This document shows, piece by piece, positions 6,993-15,100 of a stretch of 46,840 nt of DNA. Positions within the stretch are counted from its first letter, which is position 1. Each line of letters starts with the position of its first letter. The notes beneath the pieces were generated by a model, which was not told the origin of the DNA, searched no databases, and was given only the letters and a program-made list of their open reading frames with translations. The position numbers and the translations under genes were made by a program. The stretch is from Muribaculaceae bacterium (GTDB lineage Bacteria > Bacteroidota > Bacteroidia > Bacteroidales > Muribaculaceae). The stretch spans positions 1 to 46,840 of the forward strand of contig BLLX01000007.1 of assembly GCA_011959405.1 (NCBI GenBank), in the 5' to 3' direction.

Positions 6993-8355
6993 TTTTGATC
7001 TGTTGTGCGAGCTCGTCGGCTTTTTCCATTGTGGATGCTTCGGAGTAGATGCGTATGATCGGCTCGGTGTTGGATTTGCGCAAGTGGACCCATTTGTCGG
7101 CAAAGTCGATTTTCACGCCGTCGATGTCGGTGATCTCCTCGCCTGCGAATTTTTGTTTTACGGCTTCGAGGATGGCGTCGACGTCGATGTCGGGTGTAAG
7201 CTCGATTTTGTGTTTGGCGATGGCGTAGGGGGGATAGCCGGCCTTGAGTTCCGAGACTTTTTTGCCGCTCTTGGCCATGAGGGTGAGGAAGAGTGCCACT
7301 CCGACGAGGGCGTCGCGGCCGTAGTGGAGTTCGGGATAGATGACTCCTCCGTTGCCTTCGCCGCCGATGATGGCTCCGGTGCGTTTCATTTCGGTGACTA
7401 CGTTGACTTCGCCGACAGCAGCCGCGGAGTAGTCGCAACCGTGGGCGCGTGTGACGTCGCGGAGCGCACGAGAAGAGCTGAGGTTGCTGACGGTGGCTCC
7501 AGGAGTGTGGGAGAGGACATAGTCGGCCACGGCGACGAGAGTGTATTCTTCAACGAACATGCGTCCGTCTTCCATGACGATGGCGAGACGGTCGACGTCG
7601 GGGTCGACGACAAAACCTACATCGGCGCGTCCCTGGCTCATCAGGTCGGCGATCTGGGTGAGGTTTTCGGGTATAGGCTCGGGGGTGTGGGCGAATCTGC
7701 CGGTAGCTTCGCAGTTGAGTTCGATGATGTTTTTGACACCAAGGGCACGCAGCAACTGGGGGATGATGACTCCGCCGACGGAGTTGACGGCGTCGACGGC
7801 GACGGTGAATCCGGCTTTGGCGATAGCGTCGGTGTCGACCAGCGGCAGTGCGAGCACGGAGTCGATGTGTCGGCGGTTGTAGGTGGTGTTGGTGTATTCC
7901 TGTCCGAGTTCGTCGACTGTGGCGAACGAGTAGTCGTCGGTCTCGGCTATGCGCAGGACTTCGGCACCTTCGGCGGCGTTGAGGAATTCGCCTTTATGGT
8001 TGAGGAGTTTCAGGGCGTTCCACTGTTTGGGGTTGTGGGACGCTGTGAGGATGATACCTCCGCATGCGCCTTCGGCTGTGACGGCTATTTCGGTGGTAGG
8101 AGTGGATGCCAGACCTATGTTGATCACGTCGAATCCCATGCCCATGAGTGTGCCTGTGACGAGTTTGTCTACCATGGCTCCGGAGAGTCGTGCGTCGCGT
8201 CCCACTACGATGGTGCGGTTTTTGACGGGGGTGTTGAGCGCTATGAATTTGGCGTAGGCAGCCGTGAATTTCACCACGTCGAGCGGTGACAGGCCTTGGC
8301 CCGGGGTTCCGCCGATGGTTCCGCGGATGCCGGAAATGGATTTGATCAGTGACAT
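6970..8355 (-). CDS. glmM: Phosphoglucosamine mutase-type alpha-D-phosphohexomutase
   Basis: A 461-residue phosphohexomutase that should interconvert glucosamine-6-P and glucosamine-1-P on the way to UDP-GlcNAc. The phosphoserine loop TASHNPKQWN has the active Ser106, the Mg site is DPDVDR (251-256), the sugar-specificity loop is GGEGNGG, and the C-terminal phosphate site is RKSNTEPIIRIYSE. The start ISGIRGTIGG is typical. The sugar loop is of the GEGNGG type seen in Bacteroidota and archaea, not the GEQSGH of E. coli GlmM, so phosphomannomutase-like activity is an alternative. It is third in the operon after nrnA and the DUF4827 gene and overlaps the NlpC/P60 gene, linking precursor synthesis with wall turnover. 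Confidence 0.92.
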   Translation of the reverse strand: MSLIKSISGIRGTIGGTPGQGLSPLDVVKFTAAYAKFIALNTPVKNRTIVVGRDARLSGAMVDKLVTGTLMGMGFDVINIGLASTPTTEIAVTAEGACGGIILTASHNPKQWNALKLLNHKGEFLNAAEGAEVLRIAETDDYSFATVDELGQEYTNTTYNRRHIDSVLALPLVDTDAIAKAGFTVAVDAVNSVGGVIIPQLLRALGVKNIIELNCEATGRFAHTPEPIPENLTQIADLMSQGRADVGFVVDPDVDRLAIVMEDGRMFVEEYTLVAVADYVLSHTPGATVSNLSSSRALRDVTRAHGCDYSAAAVGEVNVVTEMKRTGAIIGGEGNGGVIYPELHYGRDALVGVALFLTLMAKSGKKVSELKAGYPPYAIAKHKIELTPDIDVDAILEAVKQKFAGEEITDIDGVKIDFADKWVHLRKSNTEPIIRIYSEASTMEKADELAQQIKNVINSLV

Positions 8356-8400
8356 AACAGTTAAGGTAGAAGGTTTGTGTGGTGTATAAGTGTTCTCAGG

Positions 8401-9015
8401 TCAGACGCGCGAGGGGTAGTAGCGAATGTTGTAGAGGTAGGCGTAGACTGCCGAGATTTCCTCGATCGGGCCGAGAGCGGATTTGATTATTATGTTTACC
8501 TCGCAGTCGATGGGGAGGTAGCTGAGCGGCAACTGTATGCCCGAACCCCATTGGTAGGAGCTTTCGAGTGTGGTGTTGCCGAAGCGGAATGAGGTGGGGG
8601 TGGTGGCCAGGTCCGATGCGTTGCCGTCGGCAGTCCATGTGCCGTTGCGGTAGTAGAAGTTTAGGTTGAAGCGGTTGAAGCGGAAGTAGATGAGCTGGTT
8701 GTCGGTGGCCCGGTTGCCTTTTGTGCCGGGATCTACGACCTGCATGTAGATTTGTCCGTCGCTGTCCATACGGTAGAACGGAGCGAGACGCAGGGCTTCT
8801 TCGCGTTCGAGTCCCTGACCGACGAGTTCCTGAACGCTAATGAAAGCGGTGTCGGCAGGTATGGATGCCACTACCTGAAAGTTGGACAGGTAGTAGTTGG
8901 TGGCGTGGCTTTCGTCGCGCAGCAGGTCGGAGTAGCTTTCCTTATCGCTGCAGGATACGGATGCAACCGTTATGGCAATGAGTATGAGAAGAGTCTTGAG
9001 TGTTGTAAATTTCAT
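8401..9015 (-). CDS. DUF4827-type lipoprotein
   Basis: A 204-residue exported lipoprotein with a hydrophobic signal ending VASVSC (Cys22). Mature segments such as SYSDLLRDESHATNYYLSNFQVV, a central FYRMDSDGQIYMQVVDPG and the closing SAVYAYLYNIRYYPSR match a Bacteroidales-specific family I know as DUF4827, which recalls FKBP-like folds in shape, but no isomerase activity is shown. Its ATG follows the nrnA stop directly (TAAATG), so the two are translationally coupled. The synteny with nrnA and glmM suggests an envelope role. No function is assigned. Confidence 0.85.
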   Translation of the reverse strand: MKFTTLKTLLILIAITVASVSCSDKESYSDLLRDESHATNYYLSNFQVVASIPADTAFISVQELVGQGLEREEALRLAPFYRMDSDGQIYMQVVDPGTKGNRATDNQLIYFRFNRFNLNFYYRNGTWTADGNASDLATTPTSFRFGNTTLESSYQWGSGIQLPLSYLPIDCEVNIIIKSALGPIEEISAVYAYLYNIRYYPSRV

Positions 9016-10059
9016 TTATCGGGATTCTTTGGATTGTGGGAGATTGCTGTCGTAGTCGGGCATTATGGAGGTGAGCAGCCGGACACATTCGTCGAGCGAG
9101 CCGTAGAATTCGCCGCCGGCGGCGTTTTTGTGGCCGCCGCCGCCGAAGTGGTCGGAGCAGATGACGTTGACCGGAAAGTTGCCTTTGCTTCGCATGGACA
9201 CTTTGACCAGGTCGGGGTCCTGGCGGAGATATACGCTCCAGATCACGTCCGGAATGGCCAGGGGCTTGTTGACGAGTCCCTCGGTGTCGCCTTTCTCGTA
9301 GCTGAAGCGCTGGAGCTCGTCGGCGCCGAGGGTGATCAGCGCGGCTTTGTGGTCGGGGAACAGCTGCATTTTCTCGCTGATGGCATATCCGTTGAGACGC
9401 AGGCTGGATTCGGAGAGGGTGTTGCATGCCTGCTGGAATATGCGGTCTTTGTTGATGCCTTTGCGCAGGAGTTCGGCTATGACCACATAGAGGTCGGCCT
9501 CGTTTGAGTTGTAGGTGAAGTTGCCGGTGTCGGTCATCATGCCGGTGTAGATACATTCTGCGGCTTTGCGGTCGATTTTGTCGAAGAGTTCGAGCCGGCA
9601 GAGCACGCGGAATATGAGTATGGCTGTGGATGAGGCTTCGGGGTGGCTGATGATGACGTCGGCAAAGTCGGAAGGATAGAGGTGGTGGTCGATCATGACC
9701 TTGGGTGCCGGGGATTCGACCAGCGCTTTTTCCATACGGTCGACTCTGCGCGGCTCGTTGTAGTCGAGACAGAACACGAGGTCGGCTTCGTTGAGGAGCT
9801 GTGTGGCGAATTCGCCATAGCGTGTGTAGGCTACCACTTCTTTCGCTCCCGGCATGAATGCGAGACTTTTCGGAACCATGTCGGGACTCACCACAGTGGC
9901 CTGTTTGCCTATGGCGGTGAGTACGTGCCAGAGTCCCAAAGACGAACCCATTGCGTCGCCGTCGGGAGTGAGGTGGCATGTGATGACTATGCGCTCGCTT
10001 TGTTCCAGCAGCTGGCGCAGTTTTTTGATGTTGTCTTCGTTGATGATTCGCGCTATCAT
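9016..10059 (-). CDS. nrnA: DHH/DHHA1 phosphoesterase, NrnA-like (oligoribonuclease/pAp phosphatase)
   Basis: A 347-residue cytoplasmic enzyme that should degrade 2-5 nt nanoRNAs and dephosphorylate 3'-phosphoadenosine-5'-phosphate. Metal-site motifs are HLTPDGDAMGSS (29-40), the Asp in FCLDYNEP, and DHH at 124-126. The DHHA1 substrate domain ends in the glycine-rich HFGGGGHKNAAGG. The length is normal. It is first in the nrnA-DUF4827-glmM-NlpC/P60 operon. The promoter -7 box ends only 8 bases before the ATG, so the mRNA should have almost no leader. Confidence 0.94.
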   Translation of the reverse strand: MIARIINEDNIKKLRQLLEQSERIVITCHLTPDGDAMGSSLGLWHVLTAIGKQATVVSPDMVPKSLAFMPGAKEVVAYTRYGEFATQLLNEADLVFCLDYNEPRRVDRMEKALVESPAPKVMIDHHLYPSDFADVIISHPEASSTAILIFRVLCRLELFDKIDRKAAECIYTGMMTDTGNFTYNSNEADLYVVIAELLRKGINKDRIFQQACNTLSESSLRLNGYAISEKMQLFPDHKAALITLGADELQRFSYEKGDTEGLVNKPLAIPDVIWSVYLRQDPDLVKVSMRSKGNFPVNVICSDHFGGGGHKNAAGGEFYGSLDECVRLLTSIMPDYDSNLPQSKESR

Positions 10060-10067
10060 TGTATCGG

Positions 10068-10098
10068 CAAATTTAGTAATAATTCATGAATTGGCAAA
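10068..10098 (-). promoter_or_regulatory. Promoter of the nrnA-glmM operon
   Basis: On the minus strand TTTG (10098-10095), 19 bases, TAAATTTG (10075-10068), a full match to the Bacteroidota consensus. The ATG is 8 bases downstream of the -7 box. The promoter begins just after the terminator of the preceding operon. Confidence 0.72.
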
Positions 10099-10099
10099 G

Positions 10100-10128
10100 A
10101 AAAATCCCGCGGCCATCCGGGCCGCGGG
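10100..10128 (-). terminator. Rho-independent terminator of the tlpA-Omp28 operon
   Basis: A 9-bp perfect GC stem, CCCGCGGCC (10106-10114) with GGCCGCGGG (10120-10128), has a 5-base loop and is followed on the minus strand by ATTTTT. It lies 29 bases after the stop of the last operon gene. Confidence 0.9.
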
Positions 10129-10156
10129 ACTATGTGGATGCGGGGGTTGGCCGCTA

Positions 10157-10861
10157 TCAGTGTACGATGAATTTTCCGGTGCGTGTGCCGGCCCTGTAGA
10201 TGTAGACTCCGGCGGGCAGGGTGGCGAGACTCAGGCTGCCGGATTCGGAGAGACGGTGAGTCAGTGCGGCGCGTCCGGCTATGGTGTAGACGGTGAGGGT
10301 GACTGGGGAAGAGAAGGCGTAGTCGAGGGTGCGTCCGCTGACTGCGATGAAATCGGCGGCAGAACCTGTGATGTCGGTGAGCGCTGTATTTTCTTCGGGA
10401 ACGAACACAAGGGTCACTTCCACTGTCTGTCCGTCGGCGGTGCATGTCACTGTGGCTTCCTGGGGGGTGTCGAATGGCATTGTTCCGGTCATGGATATTA
10501 TTTCAATCTGCATGTTGAGGTCTTTGCCTTTTTCAAGGGAGATGGTTTTCTTGACCGTGTTGTCGGGCTGTGATCCGGTGGTTATGCAGTTGCCGCCGCC
10601 GCAGACCTGAACGTCATTGCATTCGGAATATACTGTTAACTGAGCGATGCAGGTGGAGTTGGCATGAAGAAAGAGTTCGGAGTCCCATTTGTAGGATATG
10701 AATCCTACGCCCCAGTCCTGAGAGGTGTAGGGCACTGTGATGCGGTCGCCGTTGTTGTAGGTGACGGTTCCTTCTTCTCCTTTCTGGAGGGTGAAGCTTT
10801 GTGCCGACATTGCTGCCGAGCATCCGGCCATAAGAATGACTGAGGTAAGAAATTTCTTCAT
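10157..10861 (-). CDS. Secreted cysteine-rich protein with type IX-like C-terminal sorting domain
   Basis: A 234-residue exported protein. Signal peptide MKKFLTSVILMAGCSAAMSA is probably cut before QSF. The middle is beta-rich with five cysteines (in STCIAQ, YSECND, VQVCGGGNC and ATVTC), enough for two disulfides. The last 70 or so residues (SGRTLDYAFSSPVTLTVY, then GRAALTHRL and LPAGVYIYRAGTRTGKFIV) have the strand pattern of a type A C-terminal sorting domain, which sends cargo through the type IX system. The substrate or surface role is unknown. It is last of four genes after the thiol-redox and outer-membrane genes and is followed by a strong terminator. Confidence 0.72.
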   Translation of the reverse strand: MKKFLTSVILMAGCSAAMSAQSFTLQKGEEGTVTYNNGDRITVPYTSQDWGVGFISYKWDSELFLHANSTCIAQLTVYSECNDVQVCGGGNCITTGSQPDNTVKKTISLEKGKDLNMQIEIISMTGTMPFDTPQEATVTCTADGQTVEVTLVFVPEENTALTDITGSAADFIAVSGRTLDYAFSSPVTLTVYTIAGRAALTHRLSESGSLSLATLPAGVYIYRAGTRTGKFIVH

Positions 10862-10879
10862 AGGCGGTGTATGATTAGG

Positions 10880-11707
10880 TTAGTTGTTTTGATTGTCTGT
10901 TGTTGTGATTGAGGTGCGGCTGACGCCGATGACTCCTTCGCTTGCGGAACTCAGGATGGTGACAACCGACAGGTTGGCGGGGTTCCATTTCGGTTCCACG
11001 GATATGGTGTGGGTAAGCTCCACGGGGTCTTTGGGCGCGGGGACGGCCGGCTGTCCGTCAAGTCCGTTGACGGCGGCCCGGAATACGTGGTTGTGTACGT
11101 ATGTGGGATCGGGGCGTCCGCTTTCGGTGAGCTGAGGTCCGGTGACGTCGTCTTCGACAATCCATAGCTGGAGACGGGAGTCGGCCTTCACGTTCTGGCG
11201 TGATGTGATGCGGGTGTGGATCGAAAGGGTCTGGCCGTCGGCCGACAGGCTGGCGTCGGTCTCGATGTCGGTCTGTTGCGGGCGGATCAGGTCGGAGACG
11301 ATCCATGTGAGCCATTTGCCGTAGTTGCTTTCGAGGTTGCCGCTTCGGCGTCCGACTATGGCACTGGGCCATGACGCAATGTTGTTGCGGCGGTTGTATT
11401 CGGCGCCTTCTTCGGTGCCGAGACCGGCGGGGGCCGGTATGGCCATCTGTGCGCCCGAGTTGCCGTGGATGGAGACGGATATGATGTTTTCGTGGCCGAA
11501 CATCTCGGCAAACCGTTTCATTTCGGCATGGGCCGTTGGGCAGTTGACGCATAGCTGTCCGGTGAATTCCTCGATAAGGACTTTGCTGTTTATCTCGACG
11601 GAGCCTTGTGGTATGTAGCGTTCGTCGGGCGCCGGGGTGTCGTTGCATGCGTTGAGCAGAACGGCGGCTGCGGCAAGGGGAAGGATATGTCGGATCATGG
11701 TAAGCAT
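10880..11707 (-). CDS. Omp28-family outer-membrane lipoprotein with CxxC motif
   Basis: A 275-residue lipoprotein with signal and lipobox LLNAC (Cys21). The mature part begins with a thioredoxin-like segment KVLIEEFTGQLCVNCP, in which Cys53 and Cys56 form a CxxC pair, then ENIISVSIHGN and a cis-Pro-like ASWPSAIVGRR. The rest is a beta-rich C-terminal domain. It matches the Omp28 family of Porphyromonas and relatives. The CxxC placed after a beta strand suggests thiol-disulfide activity or a redox sensor at the outer membrane; this is inference. An alternative start is the Met three codons later. It sits 13 bases after the DUF6029 gene and 18 before the secreted-protein gene. Confidence 0.88.
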   Translation of the reverse strand: MLTMIRHILPLAAAAVLLNACNDTPAPDERYIPQGSVEINSKVLIEEFTGQLCVNCPTAHAEMKRFAEMFGHENIISVSIHGNSGAQMAIPAPAGLGTEEGAEYNRRNNIASWPSAIVGRRSGNLESNYGKWLTWIVSDLIRPQQTDIETDASLSADGQTLSIHTRITSRQNVKADSRLQLWIVEDDVTGPQLTESGRPDPTYVHNHVFRAAVNGLDGQPAVPAPKDPVELTHTISVEPKWNPANLSVVTILSSASEGVIGVSRTSITTTDNQNN

Positions 11708-11720
11708 TGGAGAGACGGGG

Positions 11721-13412
11721 TTAGAAGTTATAGTTGTAGGAGATCTGGAATCCGCGGCTTGCCGGCACGTAGCGGCATACGCCGCCGGCGCAGTTGTAGC
11801 CGGCCCGTGTGCGTCCGTAGCCTACCATGAGTCTGTTGGCCTTGTAGTTGCCGGTGAGGGAGAACATGTAGTAGTGTGTCCCGTCGCCGCCAGAGTTCCA
11901 TTGGTCGGAAACGCTGACCATCAGGTGGGGGAGCACGGAGAGCTCAAGCAGTCCGTAGAGCCAGTCGCCGCGGTCCTGCTGAGTAGCGAGATACTGCACT
12001 TCGCCGCGGAGGGTGAATCGGCTGTTGAATTTGTACTTCGCTTCGGCCACGCCGATGTGGGCGTTGATCATGCCGCCTTCGCCTTCAACGACGGTTTTGT
12101 TGTAACGCTGATACATGTACATGGCGTTGACGCTGAGCGCAGGGGTGATCTTTTTTTCGAGCTGAAGGTTTACGTCGGAGTAGTAGAGCGGTCCGCTTCC
12201 GAAGAAGCTGGTTTTTGAGCCGTCGGTGCCGTAGAGCGATGTGTCGCCGTTTTTCCACGGGTCTTTGCGGTCAAGACCGCGTATGTAGCTCACGTTAAGG
12301 CGGAATTTGGTGCCGTAGCGTCCGCCCATGGGGGTGCGCTTGCGGAATGTGTAGGCGAAATTGCCCTGTAGGGCCCATTCGCCGGGCGCGGCCTGTGTGG
12401 CATACGGGTACATCGCCGCCAGCGAGTAGGTGTGCTGGTAGGCGAAGGCCGGCATGTTGTTTATGAATGCCGAGGTGAGCGACATGCTCCGGCGGGAGCG
12501 GAACGACATGTTTTCGGAGCGTTTGGCCTGGATCTGCGCACTCCATCCTTTGCGGGAGTAGGAGCCGGAGAGCATTACGGCCGATCCGGGGGAATAGGTG
12601 TAGTTGTTGTCGAGCGACGGGTCTGGATTTTTCCATGCGACTTCCGCGAGCAGGTCGAGTCCGTTGAGGTAGAAGTGTGAACGGACGTCGAACGCGTTGA
12701 CGAATTTCGGCAGGTTCAGCCTATAGAGTCCGTAGGGGGGATCCTGCGAGGGGTCGTCGGCGGGATGTACCACCTGAATCGTTTCATCGGCTTCGTGTCT
12801 CATCACCCATGACCCTGCCAAAGTCCAGACTATGCCTTTCTCGTTGAGTTTTTTGAAGTATTGCTGCAGTTCAAGCTCGAGATCGGCTCCGTAGACCTGG
12901 CTTTTGGTGCTCCACTCCCAGAACCGGCGCTGGATGCCGCCGAGGGCGGTGAAGTGCATGCCGGGCACGCATTCGACTTTAAGGCGTCCGCCACGCAGGG
13001 AGTTGTCGATGCCGAGGGAGCGCTCTTCGTAGGTGCGGAGTATGAATCCTGAACCGAACTGTTCGTAGAAGTCGCCGGCGGTCAGTTCCAATCCTTTGTA
13101 TTTGCCTTTGGCGAAGAAGTTGGGTATGCCCCAGCCTTTGAAGTCGGGTTCGAATCCGGGCAGGGGGTATTGCATGTATTCCACACGTAGTCCTGCATCG
13201 ACGTATTTGCTGAACAGGGCGGCGTTGGCATATCCGTTGCCGAGGATCTTGGAGTCGTAGCGCTCGGTGCCGATGTCGAAGTCTTCTTCCGGAAAGAGAA
13301 TGTCGGCCTGCACCGATCCGTGTACGGAGACTTTGTTGTCGCTTTCAGCAGCGACATTCGCGGCGCCGAGCAGCACCGTCATCGCGACGGCGAGGGCAGT
13401 GGGCTTGTTCAT
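11721..13412 (-). CDS. DUF6029-type outer-membrane beta-barrel protein
   Basis: A 563-residue exported protein with a signal peptide ending NVAAES. Alternating aromatic and polar strands run through the protein and it ends in GFQISYNYNF, with the terminal Phe typical of outer-membrane barrels. The block GNGYANAALFSKYVDAGLRV followed by ELTAGDFYEQFGSGFILRTYEERSLGIDNSL matches the Bacteroidota family I know as DUF6029. Two cysteines near the C-terminus (YNCAGGVC) are an unusual CxxxxC pair for a barrel and fit the redox genes around it. It is second gene of the operon, 32 bases after tlpA. No transport substrate can be assigned. Confidence 0.82.
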   Translation of the reverse strand: MNKPTALAVAMTVLLGAANVAAESDNKVSVHGSVQADILFPEEDFDIGTERYDSKILGNGYANAALFSKYVDAGLRVEYMQYPLPGFEPDFKGWGIPNFFAKGKYKGLELTAGDFYEQFGSGFILRTYEERSLGIDNSLRGGRLKVECVPGMHFTALGGIQRRFWEWSTKSQVYGADLELELQQYFKKLNEKGIVWTLAGSWVMRHEADETIQVVHPADDPSQDPPYGLYRLNLPKFVNAFDVRSHFYLNGLDLLAEVAWKNPDPSLDNNYTYSPGSAVMLSGSYSRKGWSAQIQAKRSENMSFRSRRSMSLTSAFINNMPAFAYQHTYSLAAMYPYATQAAPGEWALQGNFAYTFRKRTPMGGRYGTKFRLNVSYIRGLDRKDPWKNGDTSLYGTDGSKTSFFGSGPLYYSDVNLQLEKKITPALSVNAMYMYQRYNKTVVEGEGGMINAHIGVAEAKYKFNSRFTLRGEVQYLATQQDRGDWLYGLLELSVLPHLMVSVSDQWNSGGDGTHYYMFSLTGNYKANRLMVGYGRTRAGYNCAGGVCRYVPASRGFQISYNYNF

Positions 13413-13444
13413 GGTGGACAGCGCTTATTGTTTGTTAGTGGCAG

Positions 13445-13957
13445 TTATTTCTTTTTGCTTTTGGGCTGGCTTTTCATTTGCCGCAATTTCTCGATTATGT
13501 GGTTTTCGGCGCCTTCGGTGTATCCGCTGCGGCTTTCCACGACGTTGCCGCTGCCGTCGAGAATCAGCAGGTGCGGGATCTGCTGTATGCCCATGGCGTG
13601 GAGGAACTCACTGTTGGGGTCGAGGAGTATGTCGAATTCCCAGCCTTCGGCGTCGACAAACGGTTTTACTTTAACCGAGTTCTGGCCCTGGTCGATGGAT
13701 ATGGCAATGATTTTTACTCCGGTTTCGTCTTTCCAGTCGTCGTAGACTTCCGAAATGGCCGACAGTTCACGTTTGCACGGTTTGCACCAGGATGCGAAGA
13801 AGCTGATGACCATAGGCTTGCCGCCGTTTGACAAGGTGGCCGAATCGACTGTGCGTCCGGCGAGGTCTTTCATTTTCACGGAGGGCAGGGCTGCGGAAAC
13901 GGTTGATGCTGTCAGTGCGACGGCCGCAGCGAGCATGATTGATCGAAAACTAAACAT
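13445..13957 (-). CDS. TlpA-family exported thioredoxin
   Basis: A 170-residue periplasmic thiol-disulfide oxidoreductase with a signal peptide ending in VSAA. The active site is FFASWCKPCKREL (Cys58 and Cys61), followed by the AhpC/TlpA insertion and the cis-Pro loop QIPHLLIL. The C-terminus is basic (QPKSKKK). First gene of the operon with the DUF6029 barrel, Omp28 and the cysteine-rich cargo, it may reduce or isomerise disulfides in those partners. A promoter lies at 13986-14021. ResA-like roles are possible but no cytochrome genes are near. Confidence 0.9.
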   Translation of the reverse strand: MFSFRSIMLAAAVALTASTVSAALPSVKMKDLAGRTVDSATLSNGGKPMVISFFASWCKPCKRELSAISEVYDDWKDETGVKIIAISIDQGQNSVKVKPFVDAEGWEFDILLDPNSEFLHAMGIQQIPHLLILDGSGNVVESRSGYTEGAENHIIEKLRQMKSQPKSKKK

Positions 13958-13985
13958 AGGAGTAAAGAATGAAAAATGATAATTG

Positions 13986-14021
13986 CAAAAATAGATATTA
14001 AATTCGAAATTATTGCAAAAA
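13986..14021 (-). promoter_or_regulatory. Promoter of the tlpA operon
   Basis: On the minus strand TTTTTG (14021-14016), 22 bases, TATTTTTG (13993-13986). The leader to the ATG is about 25 bases. It is divergent from the promoter of the export lipoprotein gene. Confidence 0.6.
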
Positions 14022-14122
14022 CAGTGGTTAAAAATTTTGTGGCTTTAAATATTTCTTAGTCTGTCGGCAGGCTTTGGTGGCAAAGAGTGAAAAATATTTA
14101 ATTCCAAGAGGTGATGCGGAGG

Positions 14123-14153
14123 TTGTGAATTCGGATAAAACTTTGTATCTTTG
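14123..14153 (+). promoter_or_regulatory. Promoter of the polysaccharide export/BY-kinase operon
   Basis: TTG at 14123-14125, 20 bases, then TATCTTTG at 14146-14153. A leader of about 55 bases precedes the ATG at 14215. Confidence 0.68.
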
Positions 14154-14214
14154 TCGCGTTACCTTGCGCGGGTAGCAATCTATGCTATATAGGATTTAAT
14201 CGCGTTCGAACACA

Positions 14215-15054
14215 ATGCTTTTTGCTAAATATTTTGATTATAGGGCTTTGCTCGCAGGGGCGGTTGTGGCTTTGGCCATGACTTCGTGTAATTCCACTAA
14301 AGAGGTTTTGTATTTTCAGGATGCCGTAGCCGATCGTACAGAGGCTATTGTCGCCGCACAGAATGTCAAGGTAGAGCCGGGAGACGAGATAATGGTCTAT
14401 GTGACCTGTGAGGATCCGGAAGCGACGGCTATGTTTAATCTGCTGACAGAGACCCGTCGTGTGACAAAGCCGACATCTGTCAAGAGTCCGGGAGTGACCA
14501 ACGGCGGCAATAATACGTTTTTGCCTTATACGGTGTCGCCGTTCGGAACCATTGACTTCCCGGTGGTGGGTGAGATAAAGGTGGGCGGACTGACCCGAAA
14601 GGAGATTGCCGATAAAATAAAGTCGGAACTGGCGTCGAATAATCTGGTGTATAATGCCGTAGTTACGGTGGAATTCGCCAATCTGGCGTTTACGGTGCTC
14701 GGCGAGGTGAAGTCGGCGGGAGCCTATTCGCTGGACCGTGACCGGCTGACATTGCTTGAGGCGCTTGGTCTGGCAGGCGATCTGACAATTTACGGCAAGC
14801 GTGACGGAGTGTGGGTGATACGCGAGGAGGACGGCCAGCGCAAAATGATCAAAGTGGATCTGCGTTCAATGGATTTCCTGAAGTCGCCGGCATATTATGT
14901 GCAGCAGAACGACGTGATATACGTGGAGCCTAACAGCACGCGCACGGGTCAGAGTTCGCTGAACGAGAACACGTTCAAATCAGTGGGATTCTGGACTTCG
15001 CTTGTGTCTGTGGCCATATCTGTGGCTACTCTGGTTGTCACTCTGTCCAAGTAG
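14215..15054 (+). CDS. Polysaccharide export lipoprotein (Wza-like, SLBB)
   Basis: A 279-residue outer-membrane lipoprotein with signal ending LAMTSC (Cys25). The polysaccharide export domain starts at VKVEPGDEIMVYVTCEDPEA and continues to VSPFGTIDFPVVGEIKVGGLTRKEIADKI. The SLBB domain follows (FTVLGEVKSAGAYSLDRDRL, GLAGDLTIYGKRDGV), and a C-terminal hydrophobic helix (VSVAISVATLVVTL) could cross the outer membrane as in Wza. It should form the exit channel for a capsular or exopolysaccharide. It is 46 bases upstream of the BY-kinase gene, the usual partner. No glycosyltransferases, flippase or polymerase follow. Confidence 0.93.
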   Translation: MLFAKYFDYRALLAGAVVALAMTSCNSTKEVLYFQDAVADRTEAIVAAQNVKVEPGDEIMVYVTCEDPEATAMFNLLTETRRVTKPTSVKSPGVTNGGNNTFLPYTVSPFGTIDFPVVGEIKVGGLTRKEIADKIKSELASNNLVYNAVVTVEFANLAFTVLGEVKSAGAYSLDRDRLTLLEALGLAGDLTIYGKRDGVWVIREEDGQRKMIKVDLRSMDFLKSPAYYVQQNDVIYVEPNSTRTGQSSLNENTFKSVGFWTSLVSVAISVATLVVTLSK

Positions 15055-15100
15055 AAAAAATATGTAGTATCTTTTATTTTAATCTTGTCTTTACTTTTCT

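Noticed and set aside
7003-8289. Plus-strand open frame of 428 codons opposite glmM
   Set aside because: Asp/Val/Gly-rich repetitive translation, the mirror of glmM codons, no motif.
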